Shown: positions 15,791-24,442, counted from the stretch's first letter. The stretch is DNA of 30,268 nucleotides from an uncultured Collinsella sp. (GCA_902479075.1 CABSNK010000023.1:1-30268), one strand, 5' to 3'. Notes: generated by a model from the sequence alone, not told the origin. Numbers and translations: made by a program.

Positions 15791-16615
15791 CTAATCGAGC
15801 ACCACAAGCTCGGCGGGGTCGTAGTCCACGCCCATAAAGGTAAGACCGCATGCGGGCGCCGTAGGACCGGCAGCGGAGCGATCGCAGGCATCAATTACCT
15901 TGCGCATCCACTCGGGATCGCGGCGATGCATGCCGATCTCGACAAGGGTGCCCACAATGGTTCGCACCATCGAATGCAAAAACGCATTGCCCTCGATGGT
16001 AAACGTGAGGATGTCCTCGCCAAAGGCGACCTCATGGTCAAACTCGGCACGCATTACGCAGCGGTGCGTAGGTTTGCCCACGGCAGAGGCGACCTTGCAA
16101 AAGCTCTTAAAGTCCTGCTCGCCCAAAAGCGCAGGGCAGGCGGCCGCCATCGCATCGACGTCGAGGGGATAGCGATGCCACCACACGGCACCGCGTGACA
16201 GCACGGGCCGCGCATCACGGTCGGCAATGCGATAGGTGTAAGTACGAGAGCGCGCGTCAAAACGTGCAGAAAAGCCCTTACGAGCCTTGTAGACCTCGTT
16301 TATGGCGATATCGTTGCCCAGGAGGGCATCCATAGCCCTCAGCCACCTACGGCGCGTCAAAGCGAGCTCAGCGTCCGTTACAGGCACGCTGATGTATTGG
16401 GCCACCGCATGAACTCCGGCATCGGTACGCCCCGCGCACGTCAGATCGATTGGGCGGCGCAGCAACGTCTCGATTGCACGGCGCAGCTCGCCTGCAACCG
16501 TCGTCTGGCCCGGCTGCTCGGCAAATCCGCTATAGGAGGAGCCATCGTAGGCCACGCGAAATACAAGGGTGGCGTCGAGCTCGGGGGTCGAATTGAAATC
16601 AGACGGCGCAGTCAT
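15791..16615 (-). CDS. truA: tRNA pseudouridine synthase A
   Basis: TruA converts uridines 38-40 of the tRNA anticodon stem to pseudouridine. The 274 residues carry the catalytic motif CAGRTDAGVHA with D65, the N-terminal VAYDGSSYSGFAEQPGQTTV and the C-terminal FLHSMVRTIVGTLVEIG, all typical. The ATG at 16615 (MTAPS) has TGGGAG 5 bases upstream; an in-frame TTG at 16630 is less likely. The gene lies directly after the rplQ terminator, the standard place for truA at the end of the alpha operon, so it is probably expressed by read-through. Confidence 0.96.
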   Translation of the reverse strand: MTAPSDFNSTPELDATLVFRVAYDGSSYSGFAEQPGQTTVAGELRRAIETLLRRPIDLTCAGRTDAGVHAVAQYISVPVTDAELALTRRRWLRAMDALLGNDIAINEVYKARKGFSARFDARSRTYTYRIADRDARPVLSRGAVWWHRYPLDVDAMAAACPALLGEQDFKSFCKVASAVGKPTHRCVMRAEFDHEVAFGEDILTFTIEGNAFLHSMVRTIVGTLVEIGMHRRDPEWMRKVIDACDRSAAGPTAPACGLTFMGVDYDPAELVVLD

Positions 16616-16650
16616 GGGCGCTCCCAACAAACTAGCAACGGTATTGCGAC

Positions 16651-16680
16651 AAAAAAGAGGGGTACGCGAACGTACCCCTC
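16651..16680 (-). terminator. Terminator after rplQ
   Basis: The minus strand reads GAGGGGTACG, a TTCG tetraloop, CGTACCCCTC and then TTTTTT. It ends the ribosomal operon, with truA beginning 36 bases later. Confidence 0.93.
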
Positions 16681-16706
16681 GAATATAGCCTATGCAGACA
16701 GAATGT

Positions 16707-17174
16707 CTACTCAGCGGTCTCCTCAGCAGGAGCCTCCTCGACGGCCTCGACCTTCTTGGGAGCAGCGGCCTTCTTGGGGGCCGGAGCAGCCTTCTTGCCC
16801 TTAGGCGTGCAAGGCTCGGTGACGAGCTCCATGATAACGATAGGAGCGTTATCGCCCTTACGGTTACCGAGCTTCATGATGCGGGTGTAACCGCCGTTGC
16901 GGTCCTGCCACATGCCCTGAGCAGCCTTGTCGAAGATCTCGGCAACGAGCTGCTTATCGCCGAGCTTGGCGATAGCCAGACGACGAGAGTGCAGGTCGCC
17001 CTTCTTGGCCCAGGTGATGATCGGGTCGACGACCGAACGCAGCGCCTTAGCGCGGGTCTCGGTGGTCTTGATGCGGTCGTTCTCGAAGAGGGCCTTAGCA
17101 AGGCTCTTCTTCATGGCCTTGGTGTGGCTCGCATCGGTGCCGAGCTTCAGGCCCTTCTTAACGTTGTGACGCAT
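16707..17174 (-). CDS. rplQ: 50S ribosomal protein bL17
   Basis: bL17 sits near the peptide exit tunnel of the 50S subunit. Residues 1 to about 118 are conserved: MRHNVKKGLKLGTDASHTKAMKKSLAKALFEND, RIKTTETRAKALRSVVDPIITWAKKGD, and the end GGYTRIMKLGNRKGDNAPIVIMELV. The remaining 37 residues are a lysine/alanine/proline-rich segment followed by an acidic end, an extension typical of actinobacterial bL17. It is the last gene before the operon terminator, 30 bases after rpoA. Confidence 0.97.
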   Translation of the reverse strand: MRHNVKKGLKLGTDASHTKAMKKSLAKALFENDRIKTTETRAKALRSVVDPIITWAKKGDLHSRRLAIAKLGDKQLVAEIFDKAAQGMWQDRNGGYTRIMKLGNRKGDNAPIVIMELVTEPCTPKGKKAAPAPKKAAAPKKVEAVEEAPAEETAE

Positions 17175-17204
17175 GGTCTAGTTTCTCCTCAAATATGCGA
17201 AGCA

Positions 17205-18146
17205 TTAAGCCTTCAGGCTCAGGCCCATGGACTCAAGCTTGTCCTTCACTTCCTCGATCGACTTAACACCGAAGTTACGGATGTTGAGCAGATCGTTCTC
17301 CGAGAACTCAACGAGCTGACGGACCGAGTGAATGCTGGCGCGCTTAAGGCAGTTGTAGGAACGGACGGAAAGGTCCAGATCCTCGATCTGCTTGTCCAGC
17401 TCGGCGTTGTCGTTGGTGACCTCGGGAGCGAAGATCGAAGCCTCCTCCTCGACCTCGGGGGTCTCGGCAAGGTTCATAAAGGCGGCCATATGCTGGTTGA
17501 TGATATTGGCAGCCTGGACCACGGCGTCGCGAGGGGCGATGGAGCCGTTGGTCTCGATCTCGAGGACAAGGCGGTCGTAGTCGGTGTGCTGACCGACACG
17601 GCAAGCCTCAACGAGCTTGGCGCAACGGGAAACCGGCGAGTACAGCGAGTCGACGTGGATCACACCGATGGGATCGTTGTCGCGCTTGTTGGCCTCGCCA
17701 GAAACATAGCCGCGGCCATAGCCGATGCGCATGCTCATGGTGAGATGGCCGCCCTCGGTGAGCGTAGCAATGTGCTGCTCGGGGTTGACCAGCTCAAACT
17801 CGGACGGAATAAAGAAGTCCGCACCGGTGACCTCGCAAGGGCCGTCAACCGAGATGGTGGCGGTTGCCTCGTCGGTCGTGCCGAGAGCCCTGAAGACAAG
17901 ACCCTTGACATTCAGGACGATATCGGTGACATCCTCGACCATGTTAGGGATGGTCATGAACTCGTGCTGCGCACCATCGATCTGAATGGCCTCGACGGCG
18001 GCACCCTCGAGCGAGGACAGAAGAACACGACGAAGCGAGTTACCCAGCGTATCGCCGTAGCCACGCTCGAGCGGCTCGACGGAGACACGAGCAGAGGTCT
18101 CGTTGATCTCTTCGACCTGAACCTGAGGCCTAATGAATTCTGACAT
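17205..18146 (-). CDS. rpoA: RNA polymerase alpha subunit
   Basis: The 313 residues contain the N-terminal dimerisation domain (RGYGDTLGNSLRRVLLSSLEGAAV, about 28-51; IGVIHVDSLYSPVSR) that nucleates polymerase assembly. An acidic linker around 230-250 leads to the C-terminal domain (LDLSVRSYNCLKRASIHSVRQLVEFSENDLLNIRNFGVKSIEEVKDKL) that contacts UP elements and activators. The length is normal. It lies between rpsD and rplQ as in most bacteria. The start at 18146 has GGAGG about 6 bases upstream. Confidence 0.98.
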   Translation of the reverse strand: MSEFIRPQVQVEEINETSARVSVEPLERGYGDTLGNSLRRVLLSSLEGAAVEAIQIDGAQHEFMTIPNMVEDVTDIVLNVKGLVFRALGTTDEATATISVDGPCEVTGADFFIPSEFELVNPEQHIATLTEGGHLTMSMRIGYGRGYVSGEANKRDNDPIGVIHVDSLYSPVSRCAKLVEACRVGQHTDYDRLVLEIETNGSIAPRDAVVQAANIINQHMAAFMNLAETPEVEEEASIFAPEVTNDNAELDKQIEDLDLSVRSYNCLKRASIHSVRQLVEFSENDLLNIRNFGVKSIEEVKDKLESMGLSLKA

Positions 18147-18178
18147 GTATTACCTCCAGCCTCAGCAGCCCGGATGGA

Positions 18179-18775
18179 CTACTTAGAGTAGAGCTCGACG
18201 ATGAGCTGCTCGTTGATATCACCGCTGATCTGCTCACGCGTCGGCAGAGCGAGCACGTTACCAGACAGCTTCTCGATATCGACCTCGAGCCAGCCAGGGA
18301 CCTCAAAGCGCTCGGAGGAAATCAGAGCCTCCTTGATGGGGAGGAGGTCACGGAACTTCTCGCCGACAGCGACGACGTCGCCGGCCTTGACGCGGTAGGA
18401 CGGAATGTCCACGCGCTTACCGTTCACGGTGAAGTGACCGTGACGGACGGACTGACGAGCCTCTTTGCGGGTGCGGGCGAAGCCAAGACGGAAGACGACG
18501 TTGTCGAGGCGAGACTCAAGGATGATCATGAGGTTCTCACCGGTGACGCCGTTCATCTTACGGGCCTTGTTGAAGTAGCCGTGGAACTGCTTCTCCAGAA
18601 CGCCATAGATGAACTTAACCTTCTGCTTCTCACGCAGCTGCATGCCGTACTCAGATTCCTTGCGACGGCGCTTGGGCTGACGGATAGATTCCTTCTTGCT
18701 GCTGTAACCGAGCTCAGCGGGATCGATCCCGAGCTGACGGCAGCGCTTAAGAACAGGAGTCCTGTCGATTGCCAT
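18179..18775 (-). CDS. rpsD: 30S ribosomal protein uS4
   Basis: uS4 is a primary 16S rRNA binder and in several bacteria the repressor of its own operon. The 198 residues carry the N-terminal region without the zinc cysteines (the C-minus form) and the S4 RNA-binding domain at RLDNVVFRLGFARTRKEARQSVRHGHFTVNGKRVDIPSYRVKAGD. It sits between rpsK and rpoA in the usual alpha-operon order. Confidence 0.98.
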   Translation of the reverse strand: MAIDRTPVLKRCRQLGIDPAELGYSSKKESIRQPKRRRKESEYGMQLREKQKVKFIYGVLEKQFHGYFNKARKMNGVTGENLMIILESRLDNVVFRLGFARTRKEARQSVRHGHFTVNGKRVDIPSYRVKAGDVVAVGEKFRDLLPIKEALISSERFEVPGWLEVDIEKLSGNVLALPTREQISGDINEQLIVELYSK

Positions 18776-18794
18776 ATTGATACGATCCTTTCAG

Positions 18795-19199
18795 TTACAC
18801 GCGGCGACGCTTCTTGGGGCGGCAGCCGTTGTGCGGAATGGGGGTCTTGTCCTGGATGCTCGAGACCTCGAGGCCAGCAGCCTGGAGGGAGCGGATGGCG
18901 GTCTCACGACCGGAGCCGGGGCCCTTGACGAAGACGGAAACCTTCTTCATACCGTGCTCCATGGCCTGCTTGGCAGCAGCCTCGGCAGCCATCTGGGCAG
19001 CGAACGGCGTGGACTTACGGGAGCCCTTGAAGCCCACCTGGCCAGCCGACTTCCAGGAAATGACGTTGCCCTGGGGATCGGTGATCGAAACGATCGTGTT
19101 GTTGAACGTAGAACGAATGTGAGCCTGGCCCACGGAAATGTTCTTACGGTCCGCGCGCTTCAGACGGGCAGCGCGAACGTTCTTCTTAGCAGTAGCCAT
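18795..19199 (-). CDS. rpsK: 30S ribosomal protein uS11
   Basis: A 134-residue platform protein near the mRNA exit of the small subunit. Family segments include GQAHIRSTFNNTIVSITDPQGNVISWKSAGQVGFKGSRKSTPFAAQ and GPGSGRETAIRSLQAAGLEVSSIQD, ending in HNGCRPKKRRRV. AAGGAG precedes the ATG at 19199. It lies 14 bases after rpsM. Confidence 0.98.
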   Translation of the reverse strand: MATAKKNVRAARLKRADRKNISVGQAHIRSTFNNTIVSITDPQGNVISWKSAGQVGFKGSRKSTPFAAQMAAEAAAKQAMEHGMKKVSVFVKGPGSGRETAIRSLQAAGLEVSSIQDKTPIPHNGCRPKKRRRV

Positions 19200-19213
19200 C
19201 TATCTAGCGCTCC

Positions 19214-19588
19214 TTATTTCTTCTTCTTAGCACCGATCTGACGCTTCGGGCCCTTGCGGGTACGAGCGTTAGTGTGGGTGCGCTGGCCGCGGACCGGGAG
19301 GCCCTTGCGGTGACGAAGGCCGCGGTTGCAGCCGATGTCCATAAGGCGCTTGACGTTCTGGTTGCGCTCACGGCGGAGGTCGCCCTCAACCATGATCTGA
19401 TTCTTATCGATATAATCGCGGATGGCGTTAACCTCATCCTCGGTGAGGTCCTTAACGCGCGTATCCACGTTAACGTTGCACTCGACGCAAATCTTCGTCG
19501 CAGTGGTGCGGCCGATGCCGTAAATGTAGGTCAGACCGATCTCAACGCGCTTCTCACGCGGGAGGTCGACACCATTAATACGGGCCAA
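19214..19588 (-). CDS. rpsM: 30S ribosomal protein uS13 (TTG start)
   Basis: uS13 lies in the head of the 30S subunit and contacts tRNA and 5S rRNA-side bridges. The 124 residues show ARINGVDLPREKRVEIGLTYIYGIGRTTATKI at the start and CNRGLRHRKGLPVRGQRTHTNARTRKGPKR at the end. The frame begins with TTG at 19588, preceded by GAGGAG; no in-frame ATG fits the conserved N-terminus, so this is a genuine TTG start, unusual for a highly expressed gene. rpmJ ends 14 bases upstream. Confidence 0.97.
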   Translation of the reverse strand: MARINGVDLPREKRVEIGLTYIYGIGRTTATKICVECNVNVDTRVKDLTEDEVNAIRDYIDKNQIMVEGDLRRERNQNVKRLMDIGCNRGLRHRKGLPVRGQRTHTNARTRKGPKRQIGAKKKK

Positions 19589-19602
19589 CGTAGTCTCCTC
19601 TC

Positions 19603-19716
19603 TTAACCCTGACGCTGCTTATGACGGGGGTTCTCGCAAATGACGAGGACCTTGCCGTGGCGCCTAATGATTTTGCACTTATCGCACATCTTCTTGACCG
19701 AAGGACGTACCTTCAT
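19603..19716 (-). CDS. rpmJ: 50S ribosomal protein bL36
   Basis: Translating the minus strand from the ATG at 19716 gives a 37-residue protein beginning MKVRPSVKKMCDKCK and ending ENPRHKQRQG. The zinc ligands C11, C14, C27 and H32 are all present. AAAGGAAG lies about 6 bases before the start. Its place between infA and rpsM is the standard one. Confidence 0.97.
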   Translation of the reverse strand: MKVRPSVKKMCDKCKIIRRHGKVLVICENPRHKQRQG

Positions 19717-19863
19717 CGTTCTTCCTTTCGGTAGCGCTCAAACTACTTCCCTACTATCTACTCGCCCAGCCGCAGGCGTTTAAAACTATGGCTGGTCTTC
19801 ACACGCAAACCGACCGTAGGTTGAGCTAAGCCTGCAGTCGGAAAAGAGCGTGTATGCGTGTCG
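19717..19863 (-). promoter_or_regulatory. Structured 147-base spacer between infA and rpmJ
   Basis: Spacers in the alpha part of this operon are otherwise about 14-32 bases. This one contains complementary pairs CCGAC/GTCGG and CCAGCC/GGCTGG on the minus strand. No promoter pair was convincing. It is in the position where the S4-binding leader of the alpha operon would be expected by analogy with E. coli, but the sequence gives no direct proof. Confidence 0.35.
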
Positions 19864-20082
19864 CTATTTATAGCGATAGGTGATGCGACCGCGGGTCAGG
19901 TCGTACGGGGAAAGCTCCACGACAACCCTGTCACCGGGGAGAATGCGGATGTAATTCATTCGGATCTTGCCAGAAATGTTGCACAGAACCGAATGACCGT
20001 TCTCGAGCTCGACCTTAAACATGGCGTTGGGCAGCGGCTCCTTTACCGTACCCTCGAGCTCAATTGCATCTTCCTTCTTCAC
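19864..20082 (-). CDS. infA: Translation initiation factor IF-1 (GTG start)
   Basis: IF-1 binds the A site of the 30S subunit during initiation. The 72 residues form a single OB-fold: KKEDAIELEGTVKEPLPNAMFKVELENGHSVLCNISGKIRMNYIRILPGDRVVVELSPYDLTRGRITYR. I chose the GTG at 20082 because it gives exactly the family length; the TTG at 20088 would add two residues and is too close to GAAAGA. A predicted promoter lies at 20122-20150, so IF-1 may also be expressed independently of map. Confidence 0.96.
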   Translation of the reverse strand: MKKEDAIELEGTVKEPLPNAMFKVELENGHSVLCNISGKIRMNYIRILPGDRVVVELSPYDLTRGRITYRYK

Positions 20083-20121
20083 AAGCAATCATCTTTCTCT
20101 AGAAAACGACAGCGATTGAGT

Positions 20122-20150
20122 ATTCTACAACACGCATGCACGCATCGTAA
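20122..20150 (-). promoter_or_regulatory. Possible internal promoter for infA
   Basis: On the minus strand TAGAAT (20127-20122) is a good -10; TTACGA (20150-20145) is a moderate -35 with 17-base spacing. It lies in a 104-base spacer after map. Confidence 0.45.
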
Positions 20151-20186
20151 TATCTTCGTAATGGCTCCACAACTACGTGGAACTTG

Positions 20187-20975
20187 TTACATTTCTCCGC
20201 CTTGGAGCGAACACCAAGCACCTTGAGCATCCGTGGTAAGAATCACCGGACCGTCATTGGTAATGGCAACGGTGTTCTCGTAGTGCGCGGCGGGCAGGTG
20301 GTCGTTGGTGGTAACGATCCAACCATCGGAGCCTGTGCTCACATGATTGGAACCCATCGTAACCATCGGCTCGATGGCGATAACCATACCAGCCTGAAGG
20401 CGAACACCTCTCCCCTTCTTTCCATAATTTGGAACGTTGGGATCCTCGTGCATCACGCGACCAATACCATGCCCCACGTAATCGCGAAGCACGCCGTAAC
20501 CGTGGGACTCGGCGAGGGACTGAACGGCATAGCCAACGTCCCCGATATGGTTACCGGGAACAGCCTGCTCGATGGCAGCCTTTAGGCAATCGCGCGTAAC
20601 CTCGCAAAGGGCCTTGGCCTCGGGCGTGGGGGTGCCGACGAAAAACGTCCAGGCGTTATCGCCGACCCAACCGTCGAGAACGGCTCCCGTATCGATGGAG
20701 ATGATATCGCCATCACGCAGGATCATGTCGGGATTGGGAATACCGTGAACCACGGCATCGTTGATCGATGCGCAAATGGTTCCGGGGAAGCCGCCGTAAC
20801 CCTTAAAGGCAGGGGTGCCGCCATGCATGCGGATAATCTGCTCCGCAAGCTGATCGAGCTCGAAGGTCGACACGCCGGGGCGAACCATGGCCCCAACGTG
20901 GCGGAGCGCCATCTTAGATAGCGCTCCTGCCTTCTTCATCTGCTCGATTTGCGTTGCAGACTTAATCTTGATCAT
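20187..20975 (-). CDS. map: Type I methionine aminopeptidase
   Basis: It removes the initiator methionine from nascent proteins. The 262 residues hold the complete dimetal site: H77 (NDAVVHGIP), D95 and D106 (SIDTGAVLDGWVGDNAWT), H169 (GHGIGRVMHEDP), E202 (IEPMV) and E233. There is no N-terminal zinc finger, as expected for the short bacterial form. The start overlaps the adk stop in an ATGA arrangement, showing translational coupling. Confidence 0.97.
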   Translation of the reverse strand: MIKIKSATQIEQMKKAGALSKMALRHVGAMVRPGVSTFELDQLAEQIIRMHGGTPAFKGYGGFPGTICASINDAVVHGIPNPDMILRDGDIISIDTGAVLDGWVGDNAWTFFVGTPTPEAKALCEVTRDCLKAAIEQAVPGNHIGDVGYAVQSLAESHGYGVLRDYVGHGIGRVMHEDPNVPNYGKKGRGVRLQAGMVIAIEPMVTMGSNHVSTGSDGWIVTTNDHLPAAHYENTVAITNDGPVILTTDAQGAWCSLQGGEM

Positions 20976-21598
20976 AGACCGAGAGCCTCTTTGACATCCC
21001 CGTACACGGTCTCGCGAGCCTGGTCACCGTTGACCGACTTGAGCAGACCCTGGCCACGATAGTAGTCGACGAGCGGGCTCGTGGACTTCTCGTAGACGTC
21101 GAGACGGTTCTTGATAGTCTCGGGCTTGTCGTCGTCGCGCTGATACATCTCGCCGCCGCACTTGGGGCAGGTGGCATCGGCAGCCGTGCCGGTGTAACCG
21201 CAGGCGCGGCAGGTACGACGCGAAGACAGACGATCGATGATGACCTCGGGGGCCACATCGACCAGAAGGGCGCAGTCGATCTCGCGACCCATAGCGGAGA
21301 GCTCGGAATCGAGCGTCACGGCCTGGGCGGTGTTGCGCGGGAAGCCATCGAGGATGAAGCCCTGCTGGGCGTCATCGGCGGCAAGGCGCTCCTTGACAAG
21401 GTCGATCACGAGCTGGTCGGGAACGAGCTCGCCAGCGTCCATGTACTTCTTAGCCTGAATACCAAGCTCAGTGCCACCCTTGACGGCAGCACGCAGCAAG
21501 TCGCCCGTGGAAATGTGAGCGACGCCAAACTCGGCGACGAGCTCCTGTGCGACGGTGCCCTTACCGGCACCCGGAGCTCCGAGCAATACGAGGTTCAT
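20972..21598 (-). CDS. adk: Adenylate kinase with zinc-type lid
   Basis: It interconverts AMP, ATP and ADP. The 208 residues start MNLVLLGAPGAGKGT with the P-loop at 7-15, then DGFPRNTAQA (84-93). The lid carries C130, C133, C144 and C147 (CRAC...CPKC), so a zinc-stabilised lid is expected as in Gram-positive enzymes. AGGAGG lies 7 bases before the ATG at 21598; the TTG at 21604 is too close to it. Between secY and map as in the classical spc operon. Confidence 0.97.
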   Translation of the reverse strand: MNLVLLGAPGAGKGTVAQELVAEFGVAHISTGDLLRAAVKGGTELGIQAKKYMDAGELVPDQLVIDLVKERLAADDAQQGFILDGFPRNTAQAVTLDSELSAMGREIDCALLVDVAPEVIIDRLSSRRTCRACGYTGTAADATCPKCGGEMYQRDDDKPETIKNRLDVYEKSTSPLVDYYRGQGLLKSVNGDQARETVYGDVKEALGL

Positions 21599-21616
21599 GA
21601 GCAATCCTCCTCTAGC

Positions 21617-22903
21617 CTATTTAAAGAATCCATCGTAATCATACATCTTGATCTGGCCTTCGAGCTTATCGACCGTGTCGAGCACGACGCCGACCATGAT
21701 GAGGATGGACGTGCCGCCAAACGCCTGGATCAGATGGTTACCCGTGAAGGAAAAGATGATCGAAGGCACGATGGCGATGAGCGCCAAAAAGACAGCGCTG
21801 GGAAGCGTGATCTTGTTGAGCGCGTTCTTGATGTAGGCCGCGGTAGCCCTACCCGGACGGACGCCCGGAATAAAGCCGCCCTGCTTCTTAAGGTTGTCGG
21901 CCGTGTCATCGGGGTTGAACACCATGGAGGTGTAGAAGTACGCGAAGAACACGATGAGGACAACGTTAAGCACCCAGTTGAGCCAACCGGTCGAAAGCGC
22001 AGAGGCAACTGCCTGGATCCAGCCGATACCGGGGAAGAACACGGCAATCTGGGCCGGGAAGTACAGCAGCGCCGAAGCGAAGATGATCGGCACGACACCT
22101 GCGGTGTTGACCTTGATGGGCAGGTAGGTGGTCTGGCCACCCATCATGCGACGGCCCACGACGCGCTTAGCGTAGGAGACCGGAATGCGGCGCTGGCCGC
22201 GCTCAAGGAAAACAATCAGCGGGATAACCAGCAAGATGATGGCGCAGATGATCACCATGGTGATGATGCCACCGGCATTGCCCTCGGTGCTGGAGAAGAT
22301 CGCCTGCGGCAGGCCGGCCATGATGTTCGCGAAGATGATCAGCGACATGCCATTGCCGATACCGCGCTGGGTGATGAGCTCACCAATCCACATGATCAGC
22401 ATGGCGCCCGCGGTGAGCGTGCCGACGATCATGAGGTCGAAGATGATCTCGGGAGCGCCGGCGCCAGTAAAGCTGATGCCGAAGCTCTTAAAGAGGAAGA
22501 GGTAACCCACGGAGTTGAGGATTGCCAGAGCCAGGGTGAGGTAACGCGAATACTGCGTGATCTTGGTCTGACCGACCTCGCCCTCGCGGGCAAGCTCATG
22601 CAGGGAAGGCACAACGGCCTGGAGCATCTGGAGGATGATCGAGCTGGTGATGTAAGGCATGATGCCCAGGGAGAACACCGAAACATAGCTCAACGCGCCA
22701 CCAGAGAAAAGATTCAGGAGGGCCATAGCACCTGCGGCGACCGAATTGTTATCGGTCGAGAAAAGGCCCAGCATCCCCTGGAAGGGAATGCCGGGCACAG
22801 GAACGTGCGCACCAATGCGGTACACGACGAGCATAGCTATGGTAAAAAGAATCTTTTCGCGCAATTCTTTGATGCGGAAAGCATTCTTAAGACCATTTAG
22901 CAC
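21617..22903 (-). CDS. secY: Protein translocase channel subunit SecY (GTG start)
   Basis: SecY is the ten-helix membrane channel for protein export and membrane insertion, working with SecA (1-1103). The 428 residues start MLNGLKNAFRIKELREKILFT and show alternating hydrophobic helices, the plug-region segment SVFSLGIMPYITSSIILQML, and the cytosolic loops RGQRRIPVSYAKR and FKKQGGFIPGVRPG-type sequence (NLKKQGGFIPGVRPGRATAAYI). The start is a GTG at 22903 inside the end of rplO (7-base overlap), implying translational coupling. Confidence 0.97.
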   Translation of the reverse strand: MLNGLKNAFRIKELREKILFTIAMLVVYRIGAHVPVPGIPFQGMLGLFSTDNNSVAAGAMALLNLFSGGALSYVSVFSLGIMPYITSSIILQMLQAVVPSLHELAREGEVGQTKITQYSRYLTLALAILNSVGYLFLFKSFGISFTGAGAPEIIFDLMIVGTLTAGAMLIMWIGELITQRGIGNGMSLIIFANIMAGLPQAIFSSTEGNAGGIITMVIICAIILLVIPLIVFLERGQRRIPVSYAKRVVGRRMMGGQTTYLPIKVNTAGVVPIIFASALLYFPAQIAVFFPGIGWIQAVASALSTGWLNWVLNVVLIVFFAYFYTSMVFNPDDTADNLKKQGGFIPGVRPGRATAAYIKNALNKITLPSAVFLALIAIVPSIIFSFTGNHLIQAFGGTSILIMVGVVLDTVDKLEGQIKMYDYDGFFK

Positions 22904-23346
22904 GGCAGCTCGACCTTTCCGCCGGCGGCCTCGATCTTGGCCTGCGCAGAAGCGCTGACCTTGTCGACCTTGACCGTGAACTTCTTGGTGAGCTCACCAT
23001 TGCCGAGCACCTTGACGGGCTCGAACTCGCTCTTGGTGATGCGAGCGGCCTTAAGAGCGGCACCGTCGATCACAGCGCCGTCCTCGAACTTGCGCTCGAG
23101 ACGCTCAACGTTAACAGCGGTGTACTCGATACGACGGGGGTTGCGGAAGCCCGGAAGCTTGGGCAGACGCATAGCCAGCGGAGTCTGGCCACCCTCGAAG
23201 CCGGCACCCTTGGTGCCGCCAGAGCGGGAACCCTGGCCCTTCTGACCGCGGCCAGAAGTGGTGCCGTGACCCGAAGAATTGCCACGGCCGACGCGCTTAC
23301 GGTTCTTGGTGGAACCGGGCGCGGGAGTAAGATCGTGAAGCTGCAT
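22897..23346 (-). CDS. rplO: 50S ribosomal protein uL15
   Basis: The 149 residues begin MQLHDLTPAPGSTKNRKRVGRGNSSGHGTTSGRGQKGQGSRSG-type sequence, the glycine-rich N-terminal extension that threads into 23S rRNA, and end with a C-terminal globular domain (KSEFEPVKVLGNGELTKKFTVKVDKVSASAQAKIEAAGG). Overlaps the secY start by 7 bases and follows rpmD by 3. Confidence 0.97.
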   Translation of the reverse strand: MQLHDLTPAPGSTKNRKRVGRGNSSGHGTTSGRGQKGQGSRSGGTKGAGFEGGQTPLAMRLPKLPGFRNPRRIEYTAVNVERLERKFEDGAVIDGAALKAARITKSEFEPVKVLGNGELTKKFTVKVDKVSASAQAKIEAAGGKVELPC

Positions 23347-23349
23347 TTG

Positions 23350-23532
23350 CTACTCCTCTACAATCTCGACAAGGTGCTTGACCTTGAAGATCATGCCGCG
23401 GACGGACTCGTTGTCAGCAATCTCGCGAACCTCGCGGATCCTGTGGAGACCGAGCGCACGGACAGTACGGACCTGATCCTGCTTGCAACCGTTGGTGCTG
23501 CGGACCTGCTTGATCTTGATGGTGTCAGCCAT
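23350..23532 (-). CDS. rpmD: 50S ribosomal protein uL30
   Basis: A 60-residue protein: IKIKQVRSTNGCKQDQVRTVRALGLHRIREVREIADNESVRGMIFKVKHLVEI is the full uL30 fold, of normal bacterial length. Spaced 2-3 bases from rpsE and rplO, so the three are translated as a tight unit. Confidence 0.96.
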   Translation of the reverse strand: MADTIKIKQVRSTNGCKQDQVRTVRALGLHRIREVREIADNESVRGMIFKVKHLVEIVEE

Positions 23533-23534
23533 GC

Positions 23535-24059
23535 TTAGTTCTCCTTACCGACGAACATCTCGGAGACCGTCAGGCCACGGCGAGCCGCGACGTCCTCAGG
23601 GCTGGAGAGCTCCTTGAGGCCCTCGACGGCAGCCTTGATGATGTTGAGGCCGTTGTCGGTACCGAGGGACTTGGACAGGACGTTCTTGATGCCAGCAAGC
23701 TCGAAGAGGGGACGCACAGCGCCGCCGGCGATAACGCCGGTACCCTCGACAGCGGGCTTGATGATGATGCGGCCGGCACCAAAGTGACCGAGAACCTCGT
23801 GCGGGATGGTGCCCTGCTCGGTCACCGGCACGTGGAACATGTTCTTCTTGGCATCGAGAGACGCCTTGGAGATGGCCATGGGTACCTCAGCGGACTTGCC
23901 CATGCCAACGCCGACGTTGCCCTTGCCGTCGCCAACGACGACGAGAGCGACGAGGCTCATGCGACGACCACCCTTGACGGTCTTCGACACGCGGTTGATG
24001 TAAACGACGCGCTCCTCGAACTCGGAGGCCTCGCGCTGCTGCTTCTGATTACGAGCCAT
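23535..24059 (-). CDS. rpsE: 30S ribosomal protein uS5
   Basis: uS5 lies near the mRNA entry channel and affects accuracy. The 174 residues contain the double-stranded RNA-binding-like N-terminal domain (EFEERVVYINRVSKTVKGGRRMSLVALVVVGDGKGNVGVGMGKS) and the ribosomal S5 C-terminal domain (LFELAGIKNVLSKSLGTDNGLNIIKAAVEGL). AGGAGG precedes the ATG at 24059. Confidence 0.97.
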   Translation of the reverse strand: MARNQKQQREASEFEERVVYINRVSKTVKGGRRMSLVALVVVGDGKGNVGVGMGKSAEVPMAISKASLDAKKNMFHVPVTEQGTIPHEVLGHFGAGRIIIKPAVEGTGVIAGGAVRPLFELAGIKNVLSKSLGTDNGLNIIKAAVEGLKELSSPEDVAARRGLTVSEMFVGKEN

Positions 24060-24073
24060 GTGCTACATACCTC

Positions 24074-24442
24074 CTAGAACTCGAGACCGGCGGCACGAGC
24101 ACCGTCGGCGAGGGCCTTGACGCGGCCATGGTAGATACGGCCACCACGATCGAAAGCGACCTTGGTGATGCCGGCCTCGATGGCACGCTTGCCAACGAGC
24201 TGACCGACCTTCTCCGCAGCCTCCTTGTTCGAGGTGTGGGTGCCCTTGAACTCGGCCTCGAGGGTCGAGGCGGAGACGAGCGTCAGGCTGGAGCCCTTGC
24301 TGTCGTCGATGATCTGGGCATAGATGTTGGCGTTAGTACGGGTCACGCGAAGACGCGGACGCTCGGCGGTACCCGAGACCTTGCCGCGAACACGACGCTG
24401 ACGACGCTTGAGGCCTTCCAGCTTCGCCTTATGCTTGTTCAT
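24074..24442 (-). CDS. rplR: 50S ribosomal protein uL18
   Basis: uL18 binds 5S rRNA together with uL5 (rplE in this operon). The 122 residues have the basic N-terminus KHKAKLEGLKRRQRRVRGKVSGTAERPRLRVTRTNANIYAQIID and the end KVAFDRGGRIYHGRVKALADGARAAGLEF. A clear hairpin precedes the gene (24471-24492). Confidence 0.97.
   Translation of the reverse strand: MNKHKAKLEGLKRRQRRVRGKVSGTAERPRLRVTRTNANIYAQIIDDSKGSSLTLVSASTLEAEFKGTHTSNKEAAEKVGQLVGKRAIEAGITKVAFDRGGRIYHGRVKALADGARAAGLEF

Noticed and set aside
21515..22900. Long open frame antisense to secY (and similar ones antisense to secA, citrate synthase, ade, tyrS, U32 and PBP)
   Set aside because: They are shadows caused by high third-position GC; the opposite strand encodes well-conserved families.
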